Origin: Sphingomonas mollis
GTDB taxonomy: Bacteria > Pseudomonadota > Alphaproteobacteria > Sphingomonadales > Sphingomonadaceae
Direction of reading: 5' to 3'
Assembly (NCBI RefSeq): GCF_016427505.1
Contig: NZ_JAELXS010000001.1
Location: 310,001 to 374,000, forward strand
DNA: 64,000 nucleotides
Position numbers and translations under genes: made by a program. The notes beneath the pieces were generated by a model. The model ran no database searches. It was not told where the DNA came from and saw only the letters and a program-made list of their open reading frames with translations. Below are positions 40,008 to 48,025 of the stretch, in pieces (the stretch's first letter is position 1; each line of letters starts with the position of its first letter).

Positions 40008-41603
40008 TCAGGCGGCGAACTGGTTCATCGTGTTGTGGACGCCGCCTGCCTTGAGGGCCGCGTCGCCGGCGAAATATTCCTTGTGGTCGTCGCCGATGTC
40101 GCTGCCCGACATGTTCTGGTGGCGGACGCAGGCGATGCCGCGGCGGATCTCCTGACGCTGCACGCCCTCGACATAGCCGAGCATCCCCGCTTCGCCGAAA
40201 TATTCGCGGGCCAGTTCGTCGGTCGACAGCGCGGCGGTGTGATAGGTGGGCAGGGTGATGAGGTGATGGAAGATGCCCGCCCGCGCCGATGCCTCGCGCT
40301 GGAAGTTGCGGATGCGGTCGTCCGCCTCGATCCCGAGCGGCGTATCGTCATAGTCCGCGCTCATCAGGCGGGCGCGGTCATAGGCGGCGACGTCGCGGCC
40401 GGCGGCGGTCCATGCGTCGTACACCTGTTGGCGGAAATTGAGCGTCCAGTTGAACGAGGGCGAGTTGTTATAGACCAGCTTGGCGTCGGGCACGACGTCG
40501 CGGATGCGGTCGACCATGCCGGCGATCTGCTCGATATGCGGCTTTTCCGTTTCGATCCACAACAGGTCGGCGCCATTCTGGAGCGAGGCGATGCAGTCCA
40601 GCACGCAGCGATCGACGCCGCTGCCTTCGCGGAACTGGAACAAGTTCGACGGCAGGCGTTTCGGCCGCATCAGCTTGCCGTCGCGTTCGATCAGGACGTC
40701 GCCGCGCAAGCTGGCGAGGTCGGTCACTTCCTCGCAATCGAGAAAGGCGTTGTACCGGTCGGCGAGATCGCCGGGTTCGCGCGACCAGGCGATCTGCTTG
40801 GTCAGTCCGGCGCCGAGCGAATCGGTGCGCGCGACGATGATGCCGTCATCGATGCCGAGTTCGAGGAACGCGTATCGGCAGGCGCGGATCTTGGCGAGGA
40901 AGTCCTCGTGCGGGACCGTCACCTTGCCGTCCTGATGGCCGCATTGTTTTTCGTCGCTGACCTGATTTTCGATCTGGAGCGCGCAGGCGCCCGCCTCGAT
41001 CATCTTGCGCGCCAGCAGGTACGTCGCCTCGGCGTTGCCGAAGCCGGCGTCGATATCGGCGATGATCGGCACGACGTGCGTCTGGTGCTGGTCGATGGCG
41101 TGGATCAGGCGCTGTTCCTCGATCCGGTTGCCGGCGGTCTGCGCGATGTCCAGATCGCGGAACAGCTGGCCCAGCTCGCGCGCATCGGCCTGGCGGAGGA
41201 AGGTGTAGAGTTCCTCGATCAGCGCGGGGACGCTGGTCTTCTCGTGCATCGACTGGTCGGGCAGGGGGCCGAATTCGGAGCGGAGCGCCGCCACCATCCA
41301 GCCCGACAGGTACAGGTAGCGGCGGTCGGTGGTGCCGAAATGCTTCTTGATGCTGATGAGCTTTTGCTGGCCAATGAACCCGTGCCAGCAGCCCAGCGAC
41401 TGGGTGTAGGCGGCCGGATCGGCATCATAGGCGGCCATGTCGCGGCGCATGATCGCGGCCGTGTACCGGGCGATGTCGAGCCCGGTGCGGAAGCGGTTCT
41501 GCGTCTGCATGCGGGCCACCGCCGCCGCGCCGATGCCGTCCCATGCCGGTCCGCGTGCCCGGGTCAGCCGTTCGGCCTGCGCGATGCGATCCTGATATCC
41601 CAT
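40008..41603 (-). CDS. aceA: Isocitrate lyase, long form
   Basis: A 531-residue glyoxylate-shunt enzyme that splits isocitrate to glyoxylate and succinate. The catalytic Cys is in EKQCGHQDGKVTVPHEDFL, where many short isocitrate lyases have KKCGH; the variant and the length mark the long subfamily (about 530 residues versus 430). WIETEKPHIEQIA and NNSPSFNWTLNF are also typical. ATG 41603 has GAGGAAG upstream. It is preceded by a 51-residue gene on the same strand, and a RamB-like regulator is divergent. Confidence 0.95.
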   Translation of the reverse strand: MGYQDRIAQAERLTRARGPAWDGIGAAAVARMQTQNRFRTGLDIARYTAAIMRRDMAAYDADPAAYTQSLGCWHGFIGQQKLISIKKHFGTTDRRYLYLSGWMVAALRSEFGPLPDQSMHEKTSVPALIEELYTFLRQADARELGQLFRDLDIAQTAGNRIEEQRLIHAIDQHQTHVVPIIADIDAGFGNAEATYLLARKMIEAGACALQIENQVSDEKQCGHQDGKVTVPHEDFLAKIRACRYAFLELGIDDGIIVARTDSLGAGLTKQIAWSREPGDLADRYNAFLDCEEVTDLASLRGDVLIERDGKLMRPKRLPSNLFQFREGSGVDRCVLDCIASLQNGADLLWIETEKPHIEQIAGMVDRIRDVVPDAKLVYNNSPSFNWTLNFRQQVYDAWTAAGRDVAAYDRARLMSADYDDTPLGIEADDRIRNFQREASARAGIFHHLITLPTYHTAALSTDELAREYFGEAGMLGYVEGVQRQEIRRGIACVRHQNMSGSDIGDDHKEYFAGDAALKAGGVHNTMNQFAA

Positions 41604-41631
41604 ATCTACTTCCTCCCCGCGAATGATGCGA

Positions 41632-41787
41632 TCAGCCGAGCCGGCCGAGCCGGTGGTACAGATTGGAGAATTTGACCGAGCGGGGGTCGTCCGCGATCTT
41701 GCGGACATAATCGGCGACCGCTTCCTTCATCAGGCCGAAATCCTCGGTCGAGAAGACGGCGCGGCTGCGTGCTGGTTCGGTATTCAT
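41632..41787 (-). CDS. 51-residue conserved-looking small protein upstream of aceA
   Basis: Starts MNTEPARSRAVFSTEDFGLM and continues KEAVADYVRKIADDPR, ending HRLGRLG. It is Lys/Arg/Asp-rich and probably helical, with no membrane segment. GGGACGAG precedes the ATG. Codon use is typical of the genome. It ends 28 bases before aceA in the same direction, so the two are very likely co-transcribed. I do not know a function; a regulator or partner of isocitrate lyase is a reasonable guess. Confidence 0.65.
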   Translation of the reverse strand: MNTEPARSRAVFSTEDFGLMKEAVADYVRKIADDPRSVKFSNLYHRLGRLG

Positions 41788-41861
41788 CTCGTCCCTCCAT
41801 GAAGCAGCCGCCTGATCCGGCGTTGCTTGTGACGGTTTGATGCGGCAGGGTTGGTCATATT

Positions 41862-41873
41862 AGAACAAGTTCT
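41862..41873. promoter_or_regulatory. Candidate operator between aceA unit and its regulator
   Basis: AGAAC-AA-GTTCT, a 5+2+5 palindrome, sits in the 165-base divergent spacer. A second AT-richer dyad, GTAATGTTCTTTAC, lies at about 41928-41941, close to the regulator start. Either could bind the XRE-type regulator. Untested. Confidence 0.35.
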
Positions 41874-41952
41874 TGCCGGAAATTGCGTCATATCGTTGGG
41901 TTGCGCCGTCAGGTTTTGGTAAGGATGTAATGTTCTTTACAAGGGGACGGGC

Positions 41953-43338
41953 GTGGCGGAGCGGAAGCTGTTGGCGGGGCAGGCGGTGCGGCGATTGCGG
42001 CGGCGGGCGGGCCTGACGCAGGCGGCGATGGCGGAGATGCTGGCGGTGTCGCCCAGTTATCTGAACCTGATCGAGCGCAACCATCGGCCGCTGTCGGCAT
42101 CGTTGCTGGTGCGGATGGCGGAGCAGTTCGATCTCGATCCGCGGACGCTGGCGGCGGGGGAGCCGGGCGGCGGCGCGGTGGCGATCCGGCGGCGGCTGGC
42201 CGATCCGCTGTTCGCCGATCTGGAGGTCGATCGATCCGAGGTGGACGAATGGCTGGCGGCCGCGCCCGGTGGGGCGGAGGCGTTCGCGCGGGCGTTCGAC
42301 CGGCTGGGCGGGGCGGGGAGCGATACGGCGGCGACCGGCGGCGACGATCCGCTGGCGCTGGTGCGGCAGGAGGTGGAGCGGTGGCAGAACCACTTCGCCG
42401 ATCTGGACCAGCAGGCCGAGATGCTGGCCGACGACCTGCGGCTGGTCGGTGCCGACCTGTACGGCGCGATGGTCGAGCGGTTGCGGGTGAAGCACGGGCT
42501 GTCGATCCGGGTGTTGCCGGTCGACGTGATGCCCGACGCGCTCCGCCGGCTGGACCTGCATGCGCGGCAGTTGCAGTTGAGCGAGGCGCTGGACGCGCCG
42601 GGGCGGGTCTTCGCGGTCGCGTTCCACCTGGGCCTGATCGAGGCGCGGACGGAGATCGAGGCGCTGGCGCGCGGGGCGGGCTTTGCCGACCGGGTTGCGG
42701 AGCGGCTGTTCCGGCGGCATCTGGCCAGTTACTTCGCCGGCGCGATCGTCATGCCCTATGCCCGGTTCCTGCGGGCGTGCGAGGGGAGCGGTTACGACCT
42801 CGACCTGCTGCAACGCCGGTTCGGCATGGGGTATGAACAGGTCGCGCACCGGCTGACGACGTTGCAGCGGGTGGGGATGCGCGGGCTGCCGTTCTTCATG
42901 ATCCGGCTGGATCGGGCGGGGCAGGTGTCGAAGCGGTTCGCCGGGGCGAGCGGATCGGTGCTGGCCACCGCCGCGGGTCGTTGCCCCCTGTGGCAGGTAC
43001 ACGGCGTGTTCGACCGGCCGGGGGCGACGCAGGTGCAAGTAATTGAACTAGAGGACGGTGCGCGCTGGGTGACGATGCAGCGGGTCGTCTCGTCACAGGG
43101 TTGGGGCGGGGAGCCGGTCGGTTTTGCGATCGGCATCGGCGTGGAGGTGGCGCGGGCGGGATCGCTGGCGGCGGTGCGCGGGGTCGATCTGGCCGGGCCG
43201 GCGACACCGATCGGGCTGGGGTGCCGGGCATGTTTCCGGCCCGATTGCCGGCAACGATCGTTGCCGCCGGTGGGCCGGTCGCTGTCGATCAACGAGCGCG
43301 AACGCGGCGTGCCGGCGCTGCGGTTTGCCGGCGACTGA
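41953..43338 (+). CDS. XRE/IrrE-type regulator of acyl-CoA or glyoxylate metabolism (RamB/ScfR-like)
   Basis: A 461-residue protein: N-terminal XRE helix-turn-helix (GQAVRRLRRRAGLTQAAMAE, SPSYLNLIERNHRPLS), a middle ImmA/IrrE-like domain (FAVAFHLGLIEARTEIEAL, ASYFAGAIVMPY) and a C-terminal Cys-containing part (LGCRACFRPDCRQRSLPP). This is the layout of RamB and short-chain fatty acyl regulators, which control aceA and acetate or propionate use. GTG 41953 has AAGGGGACG upstream. Divergence from aceA strongly suggests it regulates it. Confidence 0.87.
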   Translation: MAERKLLAGQAVRRLRRRAGLTQAAMAEMLAVSPSYLNLIERNHRPLSASLLVRMAEQFDLDPRTLAAGEPGGGAVAIRRRLADPLFADLEVDRSEVDEWLAAAPGGAEAFARAFDRLGGAGSDTAATGGDDPLALVRQEVERWQNHFADLDQQAEMLADDLRLVGADLYGAMVERLRVKHGLSIRVLPVDVMPDALRRLDLHARQLQLSEALDAPGRVFAVAFHLGLIEARTEIEALARGAGFADRVAERLFRRHLASYFAGAIVMPYARFLRACEGSGYDLDLLQRRFGMGYEQVAHRLTTLQRVGMRGLPFFMIRLDRAGQVSKRFAGASGSVLATAAGRCPLWQVHGVFDRPGATQVQVIELEDGARWVTMQRVVSSQGWGGEPVGFAIGIGVEVARAGSLAAVRGVDLAGPATPIGLGCRACFRPDCRQRSLPPVGRSLSINERERGVPALRFAGD

Positions 43339-43518
43339 CGACGCATGTGGCAAATATGCCGCGGCATGACAGAACCGTGGCGGAAGCTCGAAGAAACAAT
43401 TGATAATCAGCCAATGATGAACGATCCGTTAACCAGACAGCGGCGCTGACCGATCCCGACCGGTCGATCACGCCCGGTGGCGAACCGGCGATAGGCGCCA
43501 GGTAAAGGGTCAGCGTTC

Positions 43519-44721
43519 ATGAGCATGATGAAACACGTTTTCGCAGCAGGGGTCGCGGTGGCGGCATTGACCGCGGCGCCGGCACAGGCACTGACGTTCG
43601 ATCTGGTCGATTACAACGGATCGGTCCGCGGTACGCCGGCCGAAATCGGGTTCAGGATCGCGACCGATTACTGGGCGTCGGTCCTGACCAACGACGTCAC
43701 CGTCCGGCTGGAGATCGGGTACAACGCGCTCGCCGCCAACGTCATCGGATCGACGGGCAGCACGCGTTATCGGGTCGCCACGACCGACATCTACGAACAG
43801 CTCGCGGCGACCGGCGACAGCAGGCTCGACGCGATCGCCGTCGCCAACCTGATGCCGCTGACCAGCGCCGGTGGCCTGCAGGCGATCACCAGCGGGTATC
43901 GCAACGACGCGACGAAGGTGGGGATCGACACCACCAAGCGGGTGTTCGATGCCGACGACACGCTCAACAACACGACGATGGGCGTCAACGGCGCGGCGCT
44001 GAAGGCGCTGGGCTTCACCGGCTTTCCGGCTGCGACCCGTGATGCGCAGGTGAATTTCAGCAGCAATTTCGCGTTCGATTTCGATCCCAGCGACGGGATC
44101 ACGGCGGGCCGGATGGATTTCATCGGCGTGGCGATCCACGAGATCGGGCACGCGCTGGGCTTCACCAGCGGTGTCGACATCTACGACAATCCGGGCAATG
44201 CCGCCGCCAACATCAATGGGTCGGGCGCCATCTTCACGACGCTCGACCTGTTCCGGTACAGCCAGGACCCGACCAACGTCGTGCCCGGTTCGGGACCGGT
44301 GCTCGATCTGGCGGTGGGATCGCCCGCGTATTTCTCGATCGACGGCGGCTATTCGCAACTGTTCGGCGATTCGCGCTTTTCGACCGGTCGCAATTTCGGT
44401 GACCGGCAGCAGGCGTCGCACTTCAAGGACAAGGGCGGCTGCACCAACCAGATCGGGATCATGGACCCCAATTTCTGCTTCAGCCAGATGGGTGAAGTGA
44501 CCGCGACCGATCTGGCCGCGTTCGATGCGATCGGGTGGAACCTAAACTTCGACGTGCTGGCGAACTCGTCGTATCTGACGACGTCGGCCGACATCTATCG
44601 CGTGCTGGCGCCGGTGCCGGAGCCGACGACGTGGGCGATGATGCTGGTCGGCTTCGGCCTGGTCGGCGGCGCCATCCGGTACGGACGGCGCCGGACGACG
44701 GTACGTTTCGCAGCGGCCTGA
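43519..44721 (+). CDS. PEPxxWA-CTERM surface metalloprotease (NF038122-like)
   Basis: A 400-residue secreted protein: signal peptide 1-24 (VAVAALTAAPAQA), zinc motif HEIGHALGF with HEIGH at 207-211, and a C-terminal sorting signal PEPTTWAMM at 367-375, then a hydrophobic stretch and an Arg-rich tail (RYGRRR). Such tails are cut by exosortases. The start ATG 43519 is the first of MSMMKHVF. It is probably a substrate of the exosortase V encoded 5 kb away. Substrates of the protease are unknown. Confidence 0.88.
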   Translation: MSMMKHVFAAGVAVAALTAAPAQALTFDLVDYNGSVRGTPAEIGFRIATDYWASVLTNDVTVRLEIGYNALAANVIGSTGSTRYRVATTDIYEQLAATGDSRLDAIAVANLMPLTSAGGLQAITSGYRNDATKVGIDTTKRVFDADDTLNNTTMGVNGAALKALGFTGFPAATRDAQVNFSSNFAFDFDPSDGITAGRMDFIGVAIHEIGHALGFTSGVDIYDNPGNAAANINGSGAIFTTLDLFRYSQDPTNVVPGSGPVLDLAVGSPAYFSIDGGYSQLFGDSRFSTGRNFGDRQQASHFKDKGGCTNQIGIMDPNFCFSQMGEVTATDLAAFDAIGWNLNFDVLANSSYLTTSADIYRVLAPVPEPTTWAMMLVGFGLVGGAIRYGRRRTTVRFAAA

Positions 44722-44727
44722 GGAAAT

Positions 44728-44766
44728 GAAGGGCACCGTCGACCGATCGGGTCGGCGGTGCCCTTC
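44728..44766 (+). terminator. Terminator after the PEP-CTERM protease
   Basis: GAAGGGCACCG (44728-44738) and CGGTGCCCTTC (44756-44766) form a perfect 11-base stem with a partly paired 17-base loop, 7 bases after the stop. Confidence 0.8.
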
Positions 44767-44852
44767 GCCCCCCGCGTTAACCAGCGCTGTTGACGCGCCC
44801 CTAACCCCACCGACCGCATAGACTGACCGATGATCGGTTGGAGATGCGTATC

Positions 44853-45335
44853 ATGTCGCTGACGGCGAAGCTCTATCGCGAGCAGGACGAGCGGATCGCC
44901 GATCGGCAGCCGGTGAATCTGGGCGCCACGGTGCGCCGCGACGACCAGCGGCCGATCGACGTGCAGATCGACGACCTGTCGTCGACCGGCTTCCGGATGC
45001 AGAGCGACGAGCCGATCGCGATGGATTCGACGGTGTCGATCGGTATCGCCGGCCTGGGCCGCCATACCGCGCGGGTCGTGCGCCAGAACGGCAATCAATA
45101 TGGCTGCAGCTTCCTGCGGCCGGTGTCGATCGACGGCATCGACGTGGCCGAACCGCCGCAGACGATCGTCCGCGCCGATTTCGGCACGGTTGCCTCGCCG
45201 GCGATGGTCATGCGCGAAGACCCGCCGCTCGATGCGATCGAGCGGCGTATCCGTCAGTTCCGGGGGCCGATCATCCTGACCGGGCTGATCGTGCCGTGGA
45301 TCATCATCGGCGCGATCCTGACGGCGCTGGCCTGA
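44853..45335 (+). CDS. PilZ domain protein with C-terminal membrane helix
   Basis: A 160-residue protein. The N-terminal part has the PilZ pattern RQPVNLGATVRR, then DLSSTGFRMQS and YGCSFLRP, so it may bind cyclic di-GMP; the usual RxxxR is weak (ADRQP). Residues 140-160 form a membrane helix (PIILTGLIVPWIIIGAILTAL). ATG 44853 has GGAG about 10 bases upstream; an in-frame ATG 9 bases earlier is possible. Confidence 0.75.
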   Translation: MSLTAKLYREQDERIADRQPVNLGATVRRDDQRPIDVQIDDLSSTGFRMQSDEPIAMDSTVSIGIAGLGRHTARVVRQNGNQYGCSFLRPVSIDGIDVAEPPQTIVRADFGTVASPAMVMREDPPLDAIERRIRQFRGPIILTGLIVPWIIIGAILTALA

Positions 45336-45378
45336 ACGCTGAACTCAGCAGCGGCCTGAACGCTGAACTCAGCAGCGG
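45331..45378. repeat. Perfect 24-base tandem duplication over the PilZ gene stop
   Basis: Two identical units (45331-45354 and 45355-45378), each with the small palindrome GCTGAACTCAGC. The first unit holds the PilZ stop codon. It may act as a pair of weak hairpins. Confidence 0.9.
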
Positions 45379-45391
45379 GGGCGGCATGCGA

Positions 45392-46027
45392 TCAATAGAG
45401 CCACTTGTCCCACTGGCCGGTCACGCGCCAGCCATCGGTGGCGCGCTCGACCGCATAGGTGGTGCCCCAGTGATCGGCGGTGACGGTGATGAAGCCGATG
45501 CGATCATTGCGCGCGATCCGCGACAGGACGAACGTCCGTTCGCACCCGCGCATGATCCGGTTCATCAGCCACCAGCGGACGGCCATGCCGGCGGGTGCAA
45601 TGTCGTCGTTCATCGCGAACGATTCGGAGCGGTCGGCCAGCGACAGCGCGCGGGCGGCGGCATCGAAGCGGGCCTGCGTCTCACGCGGCAGCTCGGCGGT
45701 TTCCGCATCGGGTTCGCGGATACGCAGCCGGTCGCGGCCGGTGGCGTCGTCGAACAACTGGCGGCCGACGACGCGCGGCGGCGTGCCGAGCGGGGCGGGC
45801 AGGCGCCATGGCCGCTCGTCCGGCTCGGTCGTCATCCGCATCGTGCGGAAGATGGCGAGCGCGGCACCGCGGGGGCGCGAATCGACGCACAGGCCCGGCG
45901 CGGTCGGCGCACGGCCGGATTGCAGCAACGCCAGCGTCGCCCGGACGATCGCGGCATCGTCGTTGCCGGGTCCCACGGTGCAGGCGGCGAGCGCGACCGG
46001 CAGCATCGCCGTCCCGATCCGGGTCAT
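45392..46027 (-). CDS. Hypothetical lipoprotein
   Basis: A 211-residue protein whose ATG 46027 gives MTRIGTAMLPVALAACTVGP, a lipoprotein signal with lipobox LAAC (Cys16). The rest is soluble and ends WGTTYAVERATDGWRVTGQWDKWLY. I do not recognise a family. The frame is open further upstream (ATG 46099) but that gives no signal peptide in a sensible place. It is divergent from the second PEP-CTERM protein and convergent with the PilZ gene. Confidence 0.6.
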   Translation of the reverse strand: MTRIGTAMLPVALAACTVGPGNDDAAIVRATLALLQSGRAPTAPGLCVDSRPRGAALAIFRTMRMTTEPDERPWRLPAPLGTPPRVVGRQLFDDATGRDRLRIREPDAETAELPRETQARFDAAARALSLADRSESFAMNDDIAPAGMAVRWWLMNRIMRGCERTFVLSRIARNDRIGFITVTADHWGTTYAVERATDGWRVTGQWDKWLY

Positions 46028-46154
46028 TTGCCACCGGCGCGAGCGTGCAGAGTCCCCGAACGGGCCGGTCGGGACGGTCGGCCCCTGAAAACGACGCATC
46101 GATGATCGCCATCGGTCGTTGACCGCGCTATACATGCAGGTGAGGAACCGCATC

Positions 46155-46943
46155 ATGATATCTTCCCCCTTGGCCTTGGCTTCACACGAACGACGCTTCC
46201 AGGCGGTCGTAGTCGGCGGTCTTGTTACCGTGTTCGCCATCGTTGCCCTATCTCCCCATACGGAGCGAGCGCTATTCGAGGAAGGGCGGATACCCGCCGC
46301 TTTCGCGGCCGTGGTGCCGGCACCCGTGATCCCGACGCTCAGACGCTTCGGGGTGATGACGCCGACGTCGTTCGCGCGCGCTTTCCGGTCGGGGCGGCCG
46401 ACGGCGCCGCAGGGACCGGCGCGCACCGTGCTGTCGAACCTGGTACCGGGGACGGTGCCTGATTCGCCGGTCAACGATAGCTTCCTGACGCCCGCGACCG
46501 ATGGTCCGCCGGTGCTGGTCAGCGATGCCGGTGGCTTGACGCCGGCGAGCAGCGCCGGGTCTCCGGGGCCGCAGCTGGCGGCGTTGACGCCGGGCTTCGG
46601 TCTGGTCGGCAGTGGACCGGGACCGACGGGAACCACGCCGACGCCCGATCCGGTCGCGACCGCGACGCCGGTGCCGGAGCCGACGGCGGTTCCGACTGCG
46701 ACGCCGACCGGGACACCCACGGCGACGCCCACCAGCACGCCGACCGCGACGCCGACGAGCACCCCCACCGCGACACCGACCGATACGCCGGTGGTGCCGC
46801 CGATCACGACGCCGACGCCCGATCCGGTGACGCCGGTGCCGGAACCGGCATCGTGGATGATGTTGCTGTTGGGCATGGGGCTGGTTGGTATCGTGACCCG
46901 TCGCGCGCGCCGGGCGAAGGCAGCGGCTGTTCCTGCGGTCTGA
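46155..46943 (+). CDS. PEP-CTERM protein with Pro-Thr repeat stalk
   Basis: A 262-residue exported protein with an N-terminal membrane/signal segment (VVVGGLVTVFAIVALS), a unique region, a stalk of about 65 residues made of TPT/ATPT repeats, and a C-terminal sorting signal PEPASWMMLLLGMGLVG with an Arg-rich end. The stalk resembles that of cell-wall-anchored surface proteins. AGGTGAGG lies about 9 bases before ATG 46155. A likely substrate of exosortase V. Confidence 0.75.
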   Translation: MISSPLALASHERRFQAVVVGGLVTVFAIVALSPHTERALFEEGRIPAAFAAVVPAPVIPTLRRFGVMTPTSFARAFRSGRPTAPQGPARTVLSNLVPGTVPDSPVNDSFLTPATDGPPVLVSDAGGLTPASSAGSPGPQLAALTPGFGLVGSGPGPTGTTPTPDPVATATPVPEPTAVPTATPTGTPTATPTSTPTATPTSTPTATPTDTPVVPPITTPTPDPVTPVPEPASWMMLLLGMGLVGIVTRRARRAKAAAVPAV

Positions 46944-47184
46944 TTGCGGTTGAGTCGGCTATCCTTTGGGTAGCCGGCTTTTATCGCAGGTTGGGATGCG
47001 GGGCGGTGCTTCGATACGAGTCCTCGATACGCCCCTTCGGGCTACTCGGTCTCTACCCAGCACGAACGGTGACAGGGAAGTCGTCGATTGGCGAGGTTTT
47101 TGGCTTGCCCTTCGACTTCGCTCAGGACGAACGGCGCTGGCGGACGACCTGCTCCTGTTGGGAGACATGGCCTCGGGAACGGCG
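46944..47184. repeat. Repeat-like spacer
   Basis: No gene is seen. It carries CTTCGATACGAGTCCTCGAT, CAGCACGAACGG and CCCTTCGACTTCGCTCAGGA segments; the last two resemble internal parts of the MITE-like elements. Confidence 0.5.
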
Positions 47185-47688
47185 TCAGCGTAGTTCCAGG
47201 CGATTGCCGCGCATCGTGACCGAGTCGAGGCGCGACAGCACCGATTGACCGAGCAGCGAATGCGGCGGGCCGTTGCCCGTCAAGATCGCGGCGTCGGCAC
47301 TGGTGACGGCGTGGTCGCCGATCGTGACGTGATCGATCTTCGCCCAGTGCATCCCCGATTCGCCGGCGGCGGTCTGCAAGGCGCGGCTGGGGCCGGCGGC
47401 TTTTTCGACCCCGGCGGCGAGGGCGTCTTCCTTGGTCAGGACGACGACATTGGCACCGGTATCCACGACGAAGCGAATCGGGACCCCGTTCACTTTGGCG
47501 GTGACGTAGAACAGGCCGTCATGCGCCCTGGTCAGGGTCAGCGGGTCGATCGTGTCCTCTGCGGCGACGACCGGGATCACCGCCGGCAGCGGCACGACGC
47601 GCGCGCCGCCGCTGGGTGGAGCGACGCCGGTGAAGCCGAGCGCGGCCAGGGCCAGCGAGAAGGATTTGAAGGACAGCGAAGCAGCCAT
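47185..47688 (-). CDS. Retropepsin-like aspartic protease, exported
   Basis: A 167-residue protein with a signal peptide (LALAALGFTGVAPP). The catalytic motif DTGANVVVLT lies in the clan AA retropepsin fold; FVVDTGANVVVL and LLGQSVLSRLD (hydrophobic-hydrophobic-Gly) are the standard elements. As in retroviral proteases a dimer would be needed. ATG 47688 is chosen; an ATG two codons earlier exists. Confidence 0.85.
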   Translation of the reverse strand: MAASLSFKSFSLALAALGFTGVAPPSGGARVVPLPAVIPVVAAEDTIDPLTLTRAHDGLFYVTAKVNGVPIRFVVDTGANVVVLTKEDALAAGVEKAAGPSRALQTAAGESGMHWAKIDHVTIGDHAVTSADAAILTGNGPPHSLLGQSVLSRLDSVTMRGNRLELR

Positions 47689-48021
47689 GAGCATACTTTG
47701 CGCCCACAGGCCTGAAGATTGCCTTCCATGGCTCCGTTAACGCGGCATTAGGAAATTTGGAGCGGGACCGGGCCATGTCGAACCATCGTCATCGCCCTTG
47801 GGGCGCCCGCTTCGTGGCGGTGGTTCCCCATGGTCCGGTCCCGCTCTAGAGCATCAAGCGCTTAATCCGACCCGTTCGTGCTGAGCCCTTCGACTGGCTG
47901 GCAAGCCAGCCGCTCAGGATAAACTTCGTCGCGTCGCGCCGAAGTCGAAGCGCCGTGTGGAAAGGTGGCCTCCGCTTCAAGCCGAACGGTCGGGGGTGGG
48001 TCCGATTTCATGCAACTGGCT
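47689..48021. other. Gene-free spacer with hairpin and MITE-like element
   Basis: No gene is seen in 333 bases. It holds a long hairpin (47761-47845) and, directly abutting it, the second MITE-like element (47846-48025). Confidence 0.75.
47761..47845. repeat. Long hairpin beside MITE-like copy B
   Basis: Arms AGCGGGACCGGGCCATG (47761-47777) and CATGGTCCGGTCCCGCT (47829-47845) pair with one mismatch; the interior 51 bases pair partly as well (AACCATCG/CGGTGGTT). Confidence 0.7.
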
Positions 48022-48025
48022 CTAG
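47846..48025. mobile_element. MITE-like element, copy B
   Basis: A 180-base stretch with ends CTAGAGCATCAAGCGCTTAA (left) and, inverted at the right, CTAGAGCCAGTTGCATGAAA. The interior is palindromic and is the reverse-complement counterpart of copy A (shared CAGCACGAACGG/GGCTGGCAAGCCAGCC and GGAAAGGTGGCC). The terminal CTAG supplies the stop codon of the neighbouring minus-strand gene. Confidence 0.6.

Noticed and set aside
43345..43449. A 34-codon open frame after the RamB-like gene
   Set aside because: Has an ATG but no convincing ribosome binding site, and the product (MWQICRG...) has no sign of conservation that I can judge.
43450..43510. Possible structured leader or c-di-GMP riboswitch before the PEP protease
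   Set aside because: Some GC-rich pairing is seen, but the conserved bases of a GEMM riboswitch are not present.
45331..45378. CRISPR-like repeats
   Set aside because: Units are adjacent without spacers and only two copies exist; the other repeats in the window are palindromic, not regularly spaced.
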